From Roseomonas haemaphysalidis (GTDB taxonomy: Bacteria > Pseudomonadota > Alphaproteobacteria > Acetobacterales > Acetobacteraceae): a stretch of DNA of 64,000 bases. The notes below the pieces were generated by a model. It had not been told where the DNA came from. It ran no database searches and saw only the letters and a list, made by a program, of their open reading frames with translations. Position numbers and translations under genes: made by a program. The stretch is taken from NCBI RefSeq assembly GCF_017355405.1, contig NZ_CP061177.1, positions 2,463,001 to 2,527,000 of the forward strand, written 5' to 3'. Of the stretch, positions 56,857 to 64,000 are shown one piece after another (the stretch's first letter is position 1; each line of letters begins with the position of its first letter).

Positions 56857-57360
56857 ATGCGGTTGTCTACACGCGGGCGATACGCCGTCATGGCGCTGGT
56901 CGAACTGGCGGCCCGCACCGGTTCAGGCGATGAACGCGATACCAGCCATGCGTTGAGCGAGGGGCTGCCCGATTGCGCGCCGGTCAGCCTGGTTGAGATC
57001 GCGGCGGCGCAGGAGTTGTCCGTGGCCTATCTGGAACAGATCTTTGGCCGGCTACGCCGGGCCGGGCTGATCGCCTCGGCACGGGGCGCGGGCGGCGGGT
57101 ACCGGCTGGCGCGGCGCCCCTGCGACATCCCGATCGGCGAGATCATCGATGCGGTGGACGAGCCGATCTGCGCCACCCGCTGCGCCAGCGCCGCCGCCGG
57201 GTGCATGGGCGGCGGGCGTTGCCGCACCCACGACCTTTGGGACGAGTTGGGCGAGCAGATCCGGCTGTTCCTGCTGCACACGTCGTTGGCCGACGTGCTG
57301 GCTGGCGAGGTGCGCGGGCGTGCACGTCCACCGGCCCAGCCGCAGGAGGCCCTGCGGTGA
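56857..57360 (+). CDS. iscR: Rrf2 family Fe-S cluster regulator, IscR-like
   Basis: The 167-residue winged-helix regulator senses Fe-S cluster status. The DNA-binding part begins MRLSTRGRYAVMALVELAAR and continues VSLVEIAAAQELSVAYLEQIFGRLRRAGLIASARGAGGGYRLAR. The cluster ligands are present as CATRC, then Cys after six residues, Cys after five, then RTH with the His three residues beyond, close to the IscR pattern (first spacer one residue longer). It heads the sulfur operon and its stop overlaps the next start as GTGA, so it probably autoregulates. GGAAAGAG precedes the ATG. Confidence 0.92.
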   Translation: MRLSTRGRYAVMALVELAARTGSGDERDTSHALSEGLPDCAPVSLVEIAAAQELSVAYLEQIFGRLRRAGLIASARGAGGGYRLARRPCDIPIGEIIDAVDEPICATRCASAAAGCMGGGRCRTHDLWDELGEQIRLFLLHTSLADVLAGEVRGRARPPAQPQEALR

Positions 57361-58445
57361 GGACGCTGTACCTGGACGCCAACGCGTCCGAACCCCTGCG
57401 GCCCGAGGCACGGGCCGCCGTCGTCGCGGCGCTCGACGTCGTCGGCAATCCCTCCTCGGTGCATGGCGAGGGCCGGGCGGCGCGCCGCATTCTGGAGCAC
57501 GCCCGGGCGCAGGTCGCCGGCCGCTTCGGGTGCCGGCCCCGCGACGTGGTGTTCACCGCCGGGGCGACGGAGGCGAATGCCCTGGCCATCCACGGCCTTT
57601 CGGCGGGACGGCGCATTCTGGCCGGGGCCACCGAGCACCCCGCCGTGCTGCGCGCCGCCCCCGGCGTGCTCACCGTGCCGGTGCTGCAGGACGGCCGGAT
57701 CGATCTGGCGGCGCTGGAGGCCCTTCTCGCCGATGGGCCGCCGGCGCTGGTCTGCGTCATGGCGGCCAACAACGAGACCGGCGTCCTGCACCCGCTGGAA
57801 GACGTGATGCTGCTGTGCCAGCGCCATGGCGCCCTGCTGCACATCGATGCGGTGCAGGTGGCGGGCCGGATGCCCTTGTCGCTGGCGGCCAGCGGCGCGG
57901 ATTCCATGGCGCTGTCCGCGCACAAGATGGGGGGACCCAAGGGCGCCGGGGCGCTGCTGCTGCGCCCCGGCCTCGACCTCGTCACGCTGCTGCCGGGTGG
58001 CGGGCAGGAGCGCGGCCGCCGCGGCGGCACCGAGGCGCTGCCTGCCATCGCCGGCTTCGGGGCCGCGGCCGAGGCCGCTGATCCGGCCGCCGCCGCCCGT
58101 CTGCTCCGGCTGCGCGACGGGATCGAGGCCGGCGCGGGCGTGCCCGTGCCGGGGCAGATGGCGCCCCGTCTGCCCAACACCGCGTGCCTGCTGCTGCCGG
58201 GCATGCCGGCGGAAACCCAGGTCATCGCGCTGGATATCGCGGGCCTGCGGGTTTCGGCCGGGTCCGCCTGCTCGTCTGGCAAGGTGGCGGCCAGCCATGT
58301 GCTGCTGGCCATGGGCCTGTCGCCGGCGGAAGCGGGCTCGGCCATCCGGGTTTCGCTGCCCTGGAACGCCCCGGACGATGCGGTGGAGCAGTTCCTGGCC
58401 GGCTATGCCGCCATGCGCCAGCGGATGGCCCGACGCGCTGCCTGA
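57357..58445 (+). CDS. Cysteine desulfurase family protein (first of two)
   Basis: The 362-residue class V aminotransferase-fold PLP enzyme takes sulfur from cysteine. It has YLDANASEPLRPEA, TAGATEANALAIH, the PLP-contacting HIDAVQVAGRMPL, the Schiff-base Lys in ALSAHKMGGPKGAGALLL, GGGQERGRRGGTEALP and the catalytic Cys in SAGSACSSGKVAASHVL. It begins at GTG overlapping the iscR-like stop. It is somewhat divergent from canonical IscS, which follows 30 bp later. The division of labour between the two is unknown. Confidence 0.9.
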   Translation: MRTLYLDANASEPLRPEARAAVVAALDVVGNPSSVHGEGRAARRILEHARAQVAGRFGCRPRDVVFTAGATEANALAIHGLSAGRRILAGATEHPAVLRAAPGVLTVPVLQDGRIDLAALEALLADGPPALVCVMAANNETGVLHPLEDVMLLCQRHGALLHIDAVQVAGRMPLSLAASGADSMALSAHKMGGPKGAGALLLRPGLDLVTLLPGGGQERGRRGGTEALPAIAGFGAAAEAADPAAAARLLRLRDGIEAGAGVPVPGQMAPRLPNTACLLLPGMPAETQVIALDIAGLRVSAGSACSSGKVAASHVLLAMGLSPAEAGSAIRVSLPWNAPDDAVEQFLAGYAAMRQRMARRAA

Positions 58446-58475
58446 GGCTTTGAATGCGGCGCCGGCGCCGCCAAT

Positions 58476-59669
58476 ATGCGGTGCATGCGCAGCCGCCCGG
58501 TCTACCTCGACAATCATGCCACCACGCCGGTCGACCCACGGGTGCTGGCGGCCATGCGGCCCTGGTGGGAAGAGAACTTCGCCAATCCGCACAGCATCGA
58601 GCACGTGCTCGGCCGCGATGCCGAGGCGGCTGTGGAGCAGGCGCGCGCGGAGGTGGCGGCGCTGATCGGTGCCGAGGCGCGGGAACTCGTCTTCACCTCC
58701 GGTGCGACGGAAGCCAACAACCTGGCCATCAAGGGCGCCGCGCGCTTTGCCGCCGCCCAGGGCGACCCGCGCCGCCGCATCGTGACGCTGGAAACCGAGC
58801 ATAGCTGCGTGCTGGCCAGCGTGCGGGACCTGGCGCAGGAGGGCTTCGAGCCGTTGGTGCTGCCGGTCGGCCCCGACGGGCGCGCTGTGCCGGAAGCCCT
58901 TCGGGAAGCCCTGCGGGTGCCGACCCTGCTGGTATCCATCATGGCCGTGAACAACGAGATCGGTGTGGTGCAGGACCTGCACGCCCTGGCGAGGATCGTG
59001 AAAGACGCGGGGGCATTGTTCCATGTGGACGCGGCCCAGGGCGCCGGCCGCATCCCGCTCAGCATGGCCAGCCTCGCCGCCGACCTTCTGTCGCTGTCCG
59101 GGCACAAGATCTACGGGCCCAAGGGGGTTGGGGCACTGTATGTGAGGCGCAGGCCCCGGGTGCGGCTCGCCCCGCTGTTTTCCGGTGGGGGGCAGGAGCG
59201 AGGCCTCCGGTCCGGTACGCTGCCCGCGCCCTTGCTGGTGGGCTTTGGTGTGGCCGCACGGATCGCCCGTCAGGAACTGGTGCAGGACGCTGCCCGCATG
59301 GAAGCGCTGCGCGACCGTTTCTGGGCGGCGTTGCGGGCGGAGGTGCCCGGCATTGTGCTGAATGGCAGCATGGACCACCGGGCCGCGGGCAATCTCAACA
59401 TCGCCTTTCCCGGCGGGGTGACGGCCCAGGCGGTGATGGCGGGCTGCGCCGATGATGTCTGCGTTTCCACCGGCTCGGCCTGTTCATCTGCTGATATCGA
59501 GCCCTCCGGGGTGCTGCGCGCCATTGGCGTGCCGGCGGCGCTGGCACGGTCTAGCTTGCGGATCGGCATCGGACGCTTTACCTCGCCGGCCGACGTGGAC
59601 CTTGCCGCCGCGGCCCTGGGCCGTGCCTGGCGTCAGGCCCTTTCCGAAACACGAGACGCGGCGGAGTAG
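58476..59669 (+). CDS. iscS: Cysteine desulfurase IscS (second of two)
   Basis: This 397-residue protein is the more canonical IscS. It has [58 protein letters not shown], the PLP Lys in [36 protein letters not shown] and the mobile-loop Cys in [19 protein letters not shown]. It mobilises sulfur for Fe-S clusters and, given mnmA downstream, for tRNA 2-thiouridine. ATG 58485 (MRSRPVYLD) is an alternative start. No iscU or iscA scaffold gene lies next to it. Confidence 0.95.
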   Translation: MRCMRSRPVYLDNHATTPVDPRVLAAMRPWWEENFANPHSIEHVLGRDAEAAVEQARAEVAALIGAEARELVFTSGATEANNLAIKGAARFAAAQGDPRRRIVTLETEHSCVLASVRDLAQEGFEPLVLPVGPDGRAVPEALREALRVPTLLVSIMAVNNEIGVVQDLHALARIVKDAGALFHVDAAQGAGRIPLSMASLAADLLSLSGHKIYGPKGVGALYVRRRPRVRLAPLFSGGGQERGLRSGTLPAPLLVGFGVAARIARQELVQDAARMEALRDRFWAALRAEVPGIVLNGSMDHRAAGNLNIAFPGGVTAQAVMAGCADDVCVSTGSACSSADIEPSGVLRAIGVPAALARSSLRIGIGRFTSPADVDLAAAALGRAWRQALSETRDAAE

Positions 59670-59679
59670 AAAGACGGCG

Positions 59680-60003
59680 ATGCCGAAGATGACCTTCATC
59701 GAACGTGATGGCACCCGGCGCGAGGTCGAGGCCCCGCTTGGCCTGTCCGTGCTGGAAATCGCGCACCGCCACGGCGTGGACATCGAGGGAGCCTGCGAGG
59801 GCAGCCTCGCCTGCTCCACCTGCCACGTGATCGTGGACTCCTCCTGGTTTCCCAAGCTGACCGGGCCGACCGAGGACGAGGAGGACATGCTCGACCTCGC
59901 CTTCGACCTGCAGGAAACCTCGCGCCTCGGTTGCCAGCTGATCATGACCGATGCGCTGGACGGGCTGGTCGTGAAGCTGCCGGCCGGCAGCCGGCACGCC
60001 TGA
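59680..60003 (+). CDS. fdx: 2Fe-2S ferredoxin, adrenodoxin/Isc type
   Basis: The 107-residue ferredoxin supplies electrons for Fe-S cluster assembly. The cluster ligands are in [14 protein letters not shown] (Cys-x5-Cys-x2-Cys) and GCQLIM. The acidic loop [20 protein letters not shown] and the N-terminal [22 protein letters not shown] start (MTFIERDG) are typical of the vertebrate-adrenodoxin branch. It starts ten bases after iscS and lies two bases before tenA, within one operon. Confidence 0.95.
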   Translation: MPKMTFIERDGTRREVEAPLGLSVLEIAHRHGVDIEGACEGSLACSTCHVIVDSSWFPKLTGPTEDEEDMLDLAFDLQETSRLGCQLIMTDALDGLVVKLPAGSRHA

Positions 60004-60005
60004 GC

Positions 60006-60701
60006 ATGACGGGCTTCCGCTCGCCCTACGGCGCGCCCGGGGGGCTGACCCGGAAGCTTCACGAGGCCTGCGCCGCGCGGTGGGATGCCTATTGCTGGCA
60101 TCCCTTCGTCCAGGGGCTGGCGGACGGCACCCTGCCGCTGCCCGCCTTCCAGCGCTACCTGGTGCAGGACTGGCTGTTCCTGATCCAGTTCGCCCGCGCC
60201 AAGGCGCTGGCCACCTTCAAGGCGGAAAGCCTGCCGGCGCTGCGCAGCAAGGCATCCTCGCTGAATGCGCTGCTGTCCGAGATGCAGATGCATCTGGGCT
60301 ACTGCGCCGAATGGGGACTGTCGGAAGCGGACGTCCTCGCGGAAACCGAAGCGGCCGAGACGGTGGCCTATACCCGCTGGGTGCTGGACCGGGGCATGGC
60401 GGGCGATATCCTGGACCTCGAGGTCGCCTTGGCACCCTGCACCATCGGCTATGGTGAGATCGCGCTGCGCATCAATGCCGCGCCCGGCCGGCGGCGTGAC
60501 GGCAATCCCTACGAGACCTGGATCGAGACCTATTCGTCGCCGGGCTATCAGGCGCTCGCCAGCGGTGCCGCGGACCGGCTGGACGCGCTGGGCGCCAGCC
60601 ATGGTGGTGACGCGCGCTTCGCCAGCCTGTCCGCCACCTTTGGCGAGGCCGCCCGGCTGGAAGCCGCCTTCTGGCAGATGGGGTTGAACGCCGCGTCATG
60701 A
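60006..60701 (+). CDS. tenA: TenA family thiaminase II-like protein
   Basis: The 231-residue helical protein resembles TenA, which hydrolyses aminopyrimidine breakdown products of thiamine for salvage. WHPFVQGLADGTLPLPAFQRYLVQDWLFL is the family signature. The catalytic Cys is in LEVALAPCTIGYGEI, with NPYETWIETYSSPGYQ following and a late Glu in FGEAARLEAAFW. Start at ATG 60006, two bases after fdx. Its stop overlaps the mnmA ATG. Its place in a sulfur-relay operon is odd, since no thiamine genes are nearby. It may link thiamine salvage to sulfur use. Confidence 0.88.
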   Translation: MTGFRSPYGAPGGLTRKLHEACAARWDAYCWHPFVQGLADGTLPLPAFQRYLVQDWLFLIQFARAKALATFKAESLPALRSKASSLNALLSEMQMHLGYCAEWGLSEADVLAETEAAETVAYTRWVLDRGMAGDILDLEVALAPCTIGYGEIALRINAAPGRRRDGNPYETWIETYSSPGYQALASGAADRLDALGASHGGDARFASLSATFGEAARLEAAFWQMGLNAAS

Positions 60702-61804
60702 GAATCCTGGTCGCCATGTCGGGCGGCGTAGACTCCTCCGTCGTCGCCGGATTGCTCAAGGAAGCGGGGCACGAGGTCATCGGCGCCACGCTGCAGCTCT
60801 ACGACCACGGCGAGGCGGTGCAGAAGAAGGGCGCCTGCTGCGCCGGCCAGGACATCCACGACGCCCGCAACGTCGCCGACCGGCTGGACATCCCCCACTA
60901 CGTCCTGGATCGCGAAAGCCGCTTCCGCAAGGCGGTGATCGAGGACTTCGCGGACGCCTATGCCCGTGGCGAAACGCCGGTTCCCTGCATCCGCTGCAAC
61001 CAGACCGTGAAGTTCACCGATCTGGTGGACCTGGCCAAAGACCTGGGCGCCGAGGCCCTGGCGACTGGCCATTACGTCCGGCGCGTCGATGGCCCCGATG
61101 GCCCCGAGCTGCGGCAGGCAGTGGACCCGGCGCGGGACCAGTCCTACTTCCTGTTCGCCACCACGCCGGAGCAGCTGGCCTTCAGCCAGTTTCCGCTGGG
61201 TGGCTTTGCGTCCAAGGCAGAGGTGCGGGCGGAAGCCGCGCGGCTTGGCCTCGACGTCGCCGCGAAGGCGGACAGCCAGGACATCTGCTTCGTGCCGCGC
61301 GGCAACTACCACGAGGTCGTCGCCGGCATCCGTCCGGAGGCGGCTGAGCCGGGCAGCATCGAGCACGTGGATGGCCGCGTGCTGGGCACGCACCAGGGCA
61401 TCGCACGCTTCACCGTGGGGCAGGGGCGCGGGCTGGGGCAGGCGTCGCGCGATGGCGATGAGCCTCTCTACGTCGCCGCCCTGGATGCGCCGCGCCGCCG
61501 CATCGTGGTCGGACCCCGCGCGGCGCTGGCGGTGGCGGAGGTGATGGTGGGCGAGGTGAACTGGCTGATCGCTCCACCCGGCGCGCCATTGGACTGCCAG
61601 GTGAAGCTGCGGGCGCGGGAAACGCCCCAGCCGGCGACGGTGACCTGGGACGCACCTTCCGCCACCCTGCGCGTGGCGTTGCGGGAGCCGGCGATCGCCG
61701 CACCGGGCCAGGGCTGCGTGTTGTATGCGGGTGACCGGGTGCTGGGTGGCGGCTTTATCCGCAGCGCGGCCAGGGCGGTTGACAGCAGCGGCAAGGCGGC
61801 CTAA
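60698..61804 (+). CDS. mnmA: tRNA-specific 2-thiouridylase MnmA
   Basis: MnmA inserts sulfur at C2 of wobble uridine 34 in tRNAs for Lys, Glu and Gln. The 368-residue protein has the PP-loop MSGGVDSSVVAGLL, the first catalytic Cys in GETPVPCIRCNQTVKF, ATGHYVRR, DQSYFLFATTPEQL and the second Cys in DSQDICFVP. The C-terminal beta-barrel follows. The start overlaps tenA (ATGA). Sulfur probably comes from the IscS encoded in the same operon. tRNA-Met follows. Confidence 0.96.
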   Translation: MRILVAMSGGVDSSVVAGLLKEAGHEVIGATLQLYDHGEAVQKKGACCAGQDIHDARNVADRLDIPHYVLDRESRFRKAVIEDFADAYARGETPVPCIRCNQTVKFTDLVDLAKDLGAEALATGHYVRRVDGPDGPELRQAVDPARDQSYFLFATTPEQLAFSQFPLGGFASKAEVRAEAARLGLDVAAKADSQDICFVPRGNYHEVVAGIRPEAAEPGSIEHVDGRVLGTHQGIARFTVGQGRGLGQASRDGDEPLYVAALDAPRRRIVVGPRAALAVAEVMVGEVNWLIAPPGAPLDCQVKLRARETPQPATVTWDAPSATLRVALREPAIAAPGQGCVLYAGDRVLGGGFIRSAARAVDSSGKAA

Positions 61805-61850
61805 TTCGCCGCCCACCCGAGACGCCGCGGCGGCCGGGCAACGATGGTTT

Positions 61851-61927
61851 GGCGGTGTAGCTCAGCTGGTTAGAGCACGGCACTCATAATGCCGGGGTCG
61901 GCGGTTCAAGTCCGCCCGCCGCTACCA
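61851..61927 (+). tRNA. tRNA-Met, elongator (anticodon CAT)
   Basis: The 77-base tRNA has GGCGGTG/CGCCGCT acceptor arms (with G-U pairs), a TAGCTCAGCTGGTTAGAGCA D-arm, CGGCA-CTCATAA-TGCCG anticodon arm, GGTTCAAGT T-arm, discriminator A and encoded CCA. The acceptor and overall sequence match elongator Met of Alphaproteobacteria rather than the initiator (which starts CGCGGGG). A lysidine-type Ile tRNA with CAT cannot be fully excluded but is unlikely. Confidence 0.94.
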
Positions 61928-61944
61928 TTCCTCCCTTTCCCAGG

Positions 61945-62496
61945 TCAGATCGCACTGCCTTCCAGCGGCGTCGTTCCGCGCGCATCCTCCGGCGGATTGG
62001 TGGCAGGCGCGCTCAATGGCTGGCCGCGCGTCGCATGCCAATGGCGCAGCGCCCAGCGCACGGAGGGAAAGGCCAGTTCGTCCCAGGGAATGTCCGTCCA
62101 GGCGAAGGGGCGCACCTCCAGGCTTTCCGGTCCGGCACCCCAGCCGGGCTCGGCCAGGCGGGCACGGAACAGCACCTGCACCTGGCCGATCCGGGCGATG
62201 GAATACAAGGCCAGCACGCCATCCAGCGCGATCCGCACGCGGGCTTCCTCCCAGGCTTCGCGTCGGGCCGCTTCCTCCACCGTTTCGCCGAGTTCCATGT
62301 AGCCGGCAGGCAGGGTCCAGAAGCCCGAGCGCGGCTCGATGGCCCTGCGGCACAGCAGCACGCCGCCCTCGGCCTCGACCACGGCGCCGGCGATGATCTT
62401 CGGGTTTTCATAGGCGATGAAACCGCATCGGGTGCAGGTCAGCCGTTCATGCTCGTCGCCATCGGGCTGGATGCGCTGGAAGCTTTGCTCGTCCAT
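61945..62496 (-). CDS. NUDIX hydrolase with N-terminal zinc-ribbon half
   Basis: The 183-residue protein has a complete Nudix box (GYMELGETVEEAARREAWEE) that binds magnesium and cleaves nucleoside diphosphates linked to another group X. A CxxCG knuckle (LTCTRCGF) precedes it and resembles half of the NudC-type zinc ribbon. PKIIAGAVVEAEGGVLLCRRAIEPRSGFWTLPAG is typical of ADP-ribose pyrophosphatase-like members. The true substrate is not evident. It lies between tRNA-Met and truA on the minus strand, possibly with its own promoter in the 39 bp gap. Confidence 0.9.
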   Translation of the reverse strand: MDEQSFQRIQPDGDEHERLTCTRCGFIAYENPKIIAGAVVEAEGGVLLCRRAIEPRSGFWTLPAGYMELGETVEEAARREAWEEARVRIALDGVLALYSIARIGQVQVLFRARLAEPGWGAGPESLEVRPFAWTDIPWDELAFPSVRWALRHWHATRGQPLSAPATNPPEDARGTTPLEGSAI

Positions 62497-62535
62497 GCCG
62501 GAAGCCTGCGGCCACCCGCCGCCGCCGGCAAGCCC

Positions 62536-63297
62536 TCAGCACCAGTCCAGCGGGTCCGGGTACTCGGCGCGAAGAAAGGTGAGGCCGTCCGGCGGCGCGG
62601 TTTGTCCCGCCTTGGTGCGGTCGCGGCCATCCAGCACGGCGCGGGGCCAGGACACCGGCCGGCGCCCCAGGCCTACCTCGGCCAGCGTGCCGACCAGGTT
62701 GCGGACCTGATGATGCAGAAAGCTGCGCGCGGCGGTCCAGACCACCACCAGCTCCCCGTCCCGCACGACATCCAGCGTGTCCAGCGTGCGCAGGGCATCC
62801 TTGGCTTGGCAGGACGCGGCGCGAAAGGCCGAGAAGTCGTGACGACCCAGGAGGCGCTGCGCCGCCTCGTGCATCGCCGCCGCGTCCAGCGGTTGCGGCA
62901 CATGCCACACGCGGCCGATCTCCAGCGCCGGGCGGGGCCGGCGATTGAGGATACGATAGCGATAGGCTCGCCCACGGGCGGAAAACCGTGCCGACCAGTC
63001 CTCCGGTGCACGGGCGACGCTCAGCACGGACACCGGGTGCGGCCGGCTGCGGGTGTTCAGCGCCTCGCGCAGCCGTTCCGGGGGGAGGTCCAGCGACAGA
63101 TCCACCTGCACCACCTGGCCTTCGGCATGCACGCCCGCATCCGTGCGGCCGGACGCCACCGTTTGCGGGGTGACGCCGCCGTTCAGGGGAGCGGCCGCCT
63201 CTTCCAGCACCTGCTGCACGGACAGGCCGTTGACCTGTCGTTGCCAGCCGACAAAGGGGGCGCCGTCATAGGCCACCAGCAGCGCGTAGCGCGGCAT
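62536..63297 (-). CDS. truA: tRNA pseudouridine(38-40) synthase TruA
   Basis: TruA makes pseudouridine at positions 38-40 of the tRNA anticodon arm. The 253-residue protein has the start RYALLVAYDGAPFVGWQRQ, the catalytic Asp in ASGRTDAGVHAEGQVVQVD, RAYRYRILNRR and SFLHHQVRNLVGTL. Length is usual. It follows fmt with no spacer at all (fmt stop TGA directly abuts the truA ATG), the usual fmt-truA order in this group. Confidence 0.96.
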   Translation of the reverse strand: MPRYALLVAYDGAPFVGWQRQVNGLSVQQVLEEAAAPLNGGVTPQTVASGRTDAGVHAEGQVVQVDLSLDLPPERLREALNTRSRPHPVSVLSVARAPEDWSARFSARGRAYRYRILNRRPRPALEIGRVWHVPQPLDAAAMHEAAQRLLGRHDFSAFRAASCQAKDALRTLDTLDVVRDGELVVVWTAARSFLHHQVRNLVGTLAEVGLGRRPVSWPRAVLDGRDRTKAGQTAPPDGLTFLRAEYPDPLDWC

Positions 63298-64000
63298 TCA
63301 GCCCAGCACGGCGCCAGGGGGCAGCATGTAGCCGCGCAAGAATTCCCCGGCCGGCAGGGCGCCGCGCCCGGCCCGCTGCAGCCGTTCCAACCTCAGCACG
63401 CTTTCGCCGCAGGCGATGCGCGGCACGCTGTCCAGCACCGTTCCCGGCGCGGCGGCGGCGGTGGCGGGCTCGCTGCCGGCGGCCAGAAGGCGCAGCGTGT
63501 CCTCGCCATGCCGGAAAAAGGTGCCGGGCCAGGGGTTCAGCGCCCGCACCCGGCGCGCCAGGGCATCGGCAGGCTGCGTCCAGTCCAGCCGCCCGTCTTC
63601 CTTGCCGAGCTTGGGGGCATAGGTCACGCCGTCCTCCGGCTGCGGCACCGGCGCCGGCTGTTCCTCCAGCGCGCGCAGCGCCAGCGGGCCGCCCAGGGCT
63701 GCCAGGGCATCGTGCAGCTCGGGCGTGGTGGTCCGATCCGTCAGCGGTACGGCGGCGCGCAGCAGCATGGGGCCGGTATCCAGGCCCGCATCCATGCGCA
63801 TGATGGTGATGCCGCTTTCGCTGTCCCCCGCCAGGATCGCCGCCTGGATCGGGCCGGCACCGCGCCAGCGCGGCAGCAGCGAGGCATGGATGTTGATGCA
63901 GCCGCGCCGGGGTGCCTCCAGCATCGCCGGAGGCAGGATCAGCCCGTAGGCGGCGACGATCGCGGCATCCAGGTCCAGCGCGGCGAAGGCGGCGTGCTCC
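63298..64000 (-). CDS. fmt: Methionyl-tRNA formyltransferase, 3' part of the gene (runs off the window)
   Basis: Fmt formylates initiator Met-tRNA. The visible 234 codons cover the catalytic domain's second half: AAYGLILPPAMLEAP, then GCINIHASLLPRWRGAGPIQAAILAGDSESGITIMRMDAGLDTGPML, with the conserved Asn, His and Asp. The C-terminal OB-fold tRNA-binding domain begins near PEDGVTYAPKLGKEDGRLDW. The N-terminal roughly 70 residues lie beyond the window edge. The frame is open to the last base. Confidence 0.95.
   Translation of the reverse strand, partial: EHAAFAALDLDAAIVAAYGLILPPAMLEAPRRGCINIHASLLPRWRGAGPIQAAILAGDSESGITIMRMDAGLDTGPMLLRAAVPLTDRTTTPELHDALAALGGPLALRALEEQPAPVPQPEDGVTYAPKLGKEDGRLDWTQPADALARRVRALNPWPGTFFRHGEDTLRLLAAGSEPATAAAAPGTVLDSVPRIACGESVLRLERLQRAGRGALPAGEFLRGYMLPPGAVLG

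Overview
The window is 64 kb of a GC-rich bacterial chromosome with dense, mostly housekeeping gene content. I read it as an alphaproteobacterium, probably Rhodospirillales/Acetobacterales (Roseomonas-like). The grounds are protein sequence style, the pleD-rpmG linkage, the pyrB plus pseudo-dihydroorotase pair, and the rpmH-rnpA-yidD-yidC-engB cluster running towards argB-dapD-dapE. The taxonomic call is inference. There is no prophage, insertion sequence, CRISPR array or rRNA operon.

Layout. 1-6.1 kb: 5' part of transketolase, a PHB-depolymerase-family esterase, a class II aldolase, an RlmI-like rRNA methyltransferase, 3-hydroxybutyrate dehydrogenase, and a flavoprotein that looks like a disulfide oxidoreductase but has no cysteine. 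6.3-15.8 kb: rpmH-rnpA-yidD-yidC-engB (ribosome, RNase P, membrane insertion), then a solute-binding protein and a nucleoside hydrolase, then argB, dapD, dapE (arginine and lysine/peptidoglycan precursors) and a small membrane protein. 16.1-17.8 kb: PleD-type diguanylate cyclase and rpmG, meeting at a strong terminator. 17.9-28.9 kb, minus strand: an S41 protease, RNase R, topA, dprA, plsY, pyrC', pyrB and ruvX. 28.9-32.1 kb: gatCAB amidotransferase, followed by a glutathione transferase whose ribosome site lies in a perfect hairpin.

32.9-43 kb is the accessory part. It holds tRNA-Ser(GCT), a gene-poor 450 bp stretch, a 1438-residue RTX-type secreted protein with five nearly identical 366 bp tandem repeats (CBM60-like carbohydrate-binding modules), ethanolamine ammonia-lyase EutBC without any other eut gene, recQ, a palindrome-rich 640 bp intergenic region and a MarR regulator.

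43.2-64 kb: an orphan molybdenum hydroxylase large subunit with a GlcG/HbpS-like protein, a YqaA/DedA-type membrane protein, Bcp peroxiredoxin, glnE (nitrogen control), a YhdP/AsmA-type envelope protein, tyrS, anmK (cell-wall recycling) and an alpha/beta hydrolase. Then comes a sulfur-trafficking operon: Rrf2/IscR regulator, two cysteine desulfurases, ferredoxin, TenA, mnmA. It is followed by tRNA-Met(CAT), a NUDIX hydrolase, truA and the 3' part of fmt.

Many genes are coupled by ATGA or GTGA overlaps. Two (rnr and the membrane protein after dapE) may start at CTG in a CTGA overlap. I found no convincing wholly new multi-gene system. The strongest points to follow up are the repeat-rich RTX/CBM protein beside tRNA-Ser, the cysteine-free flavoprotein, the non-AUG starts and the hairpin-masked ribosome site before the glutathione transferase gene.
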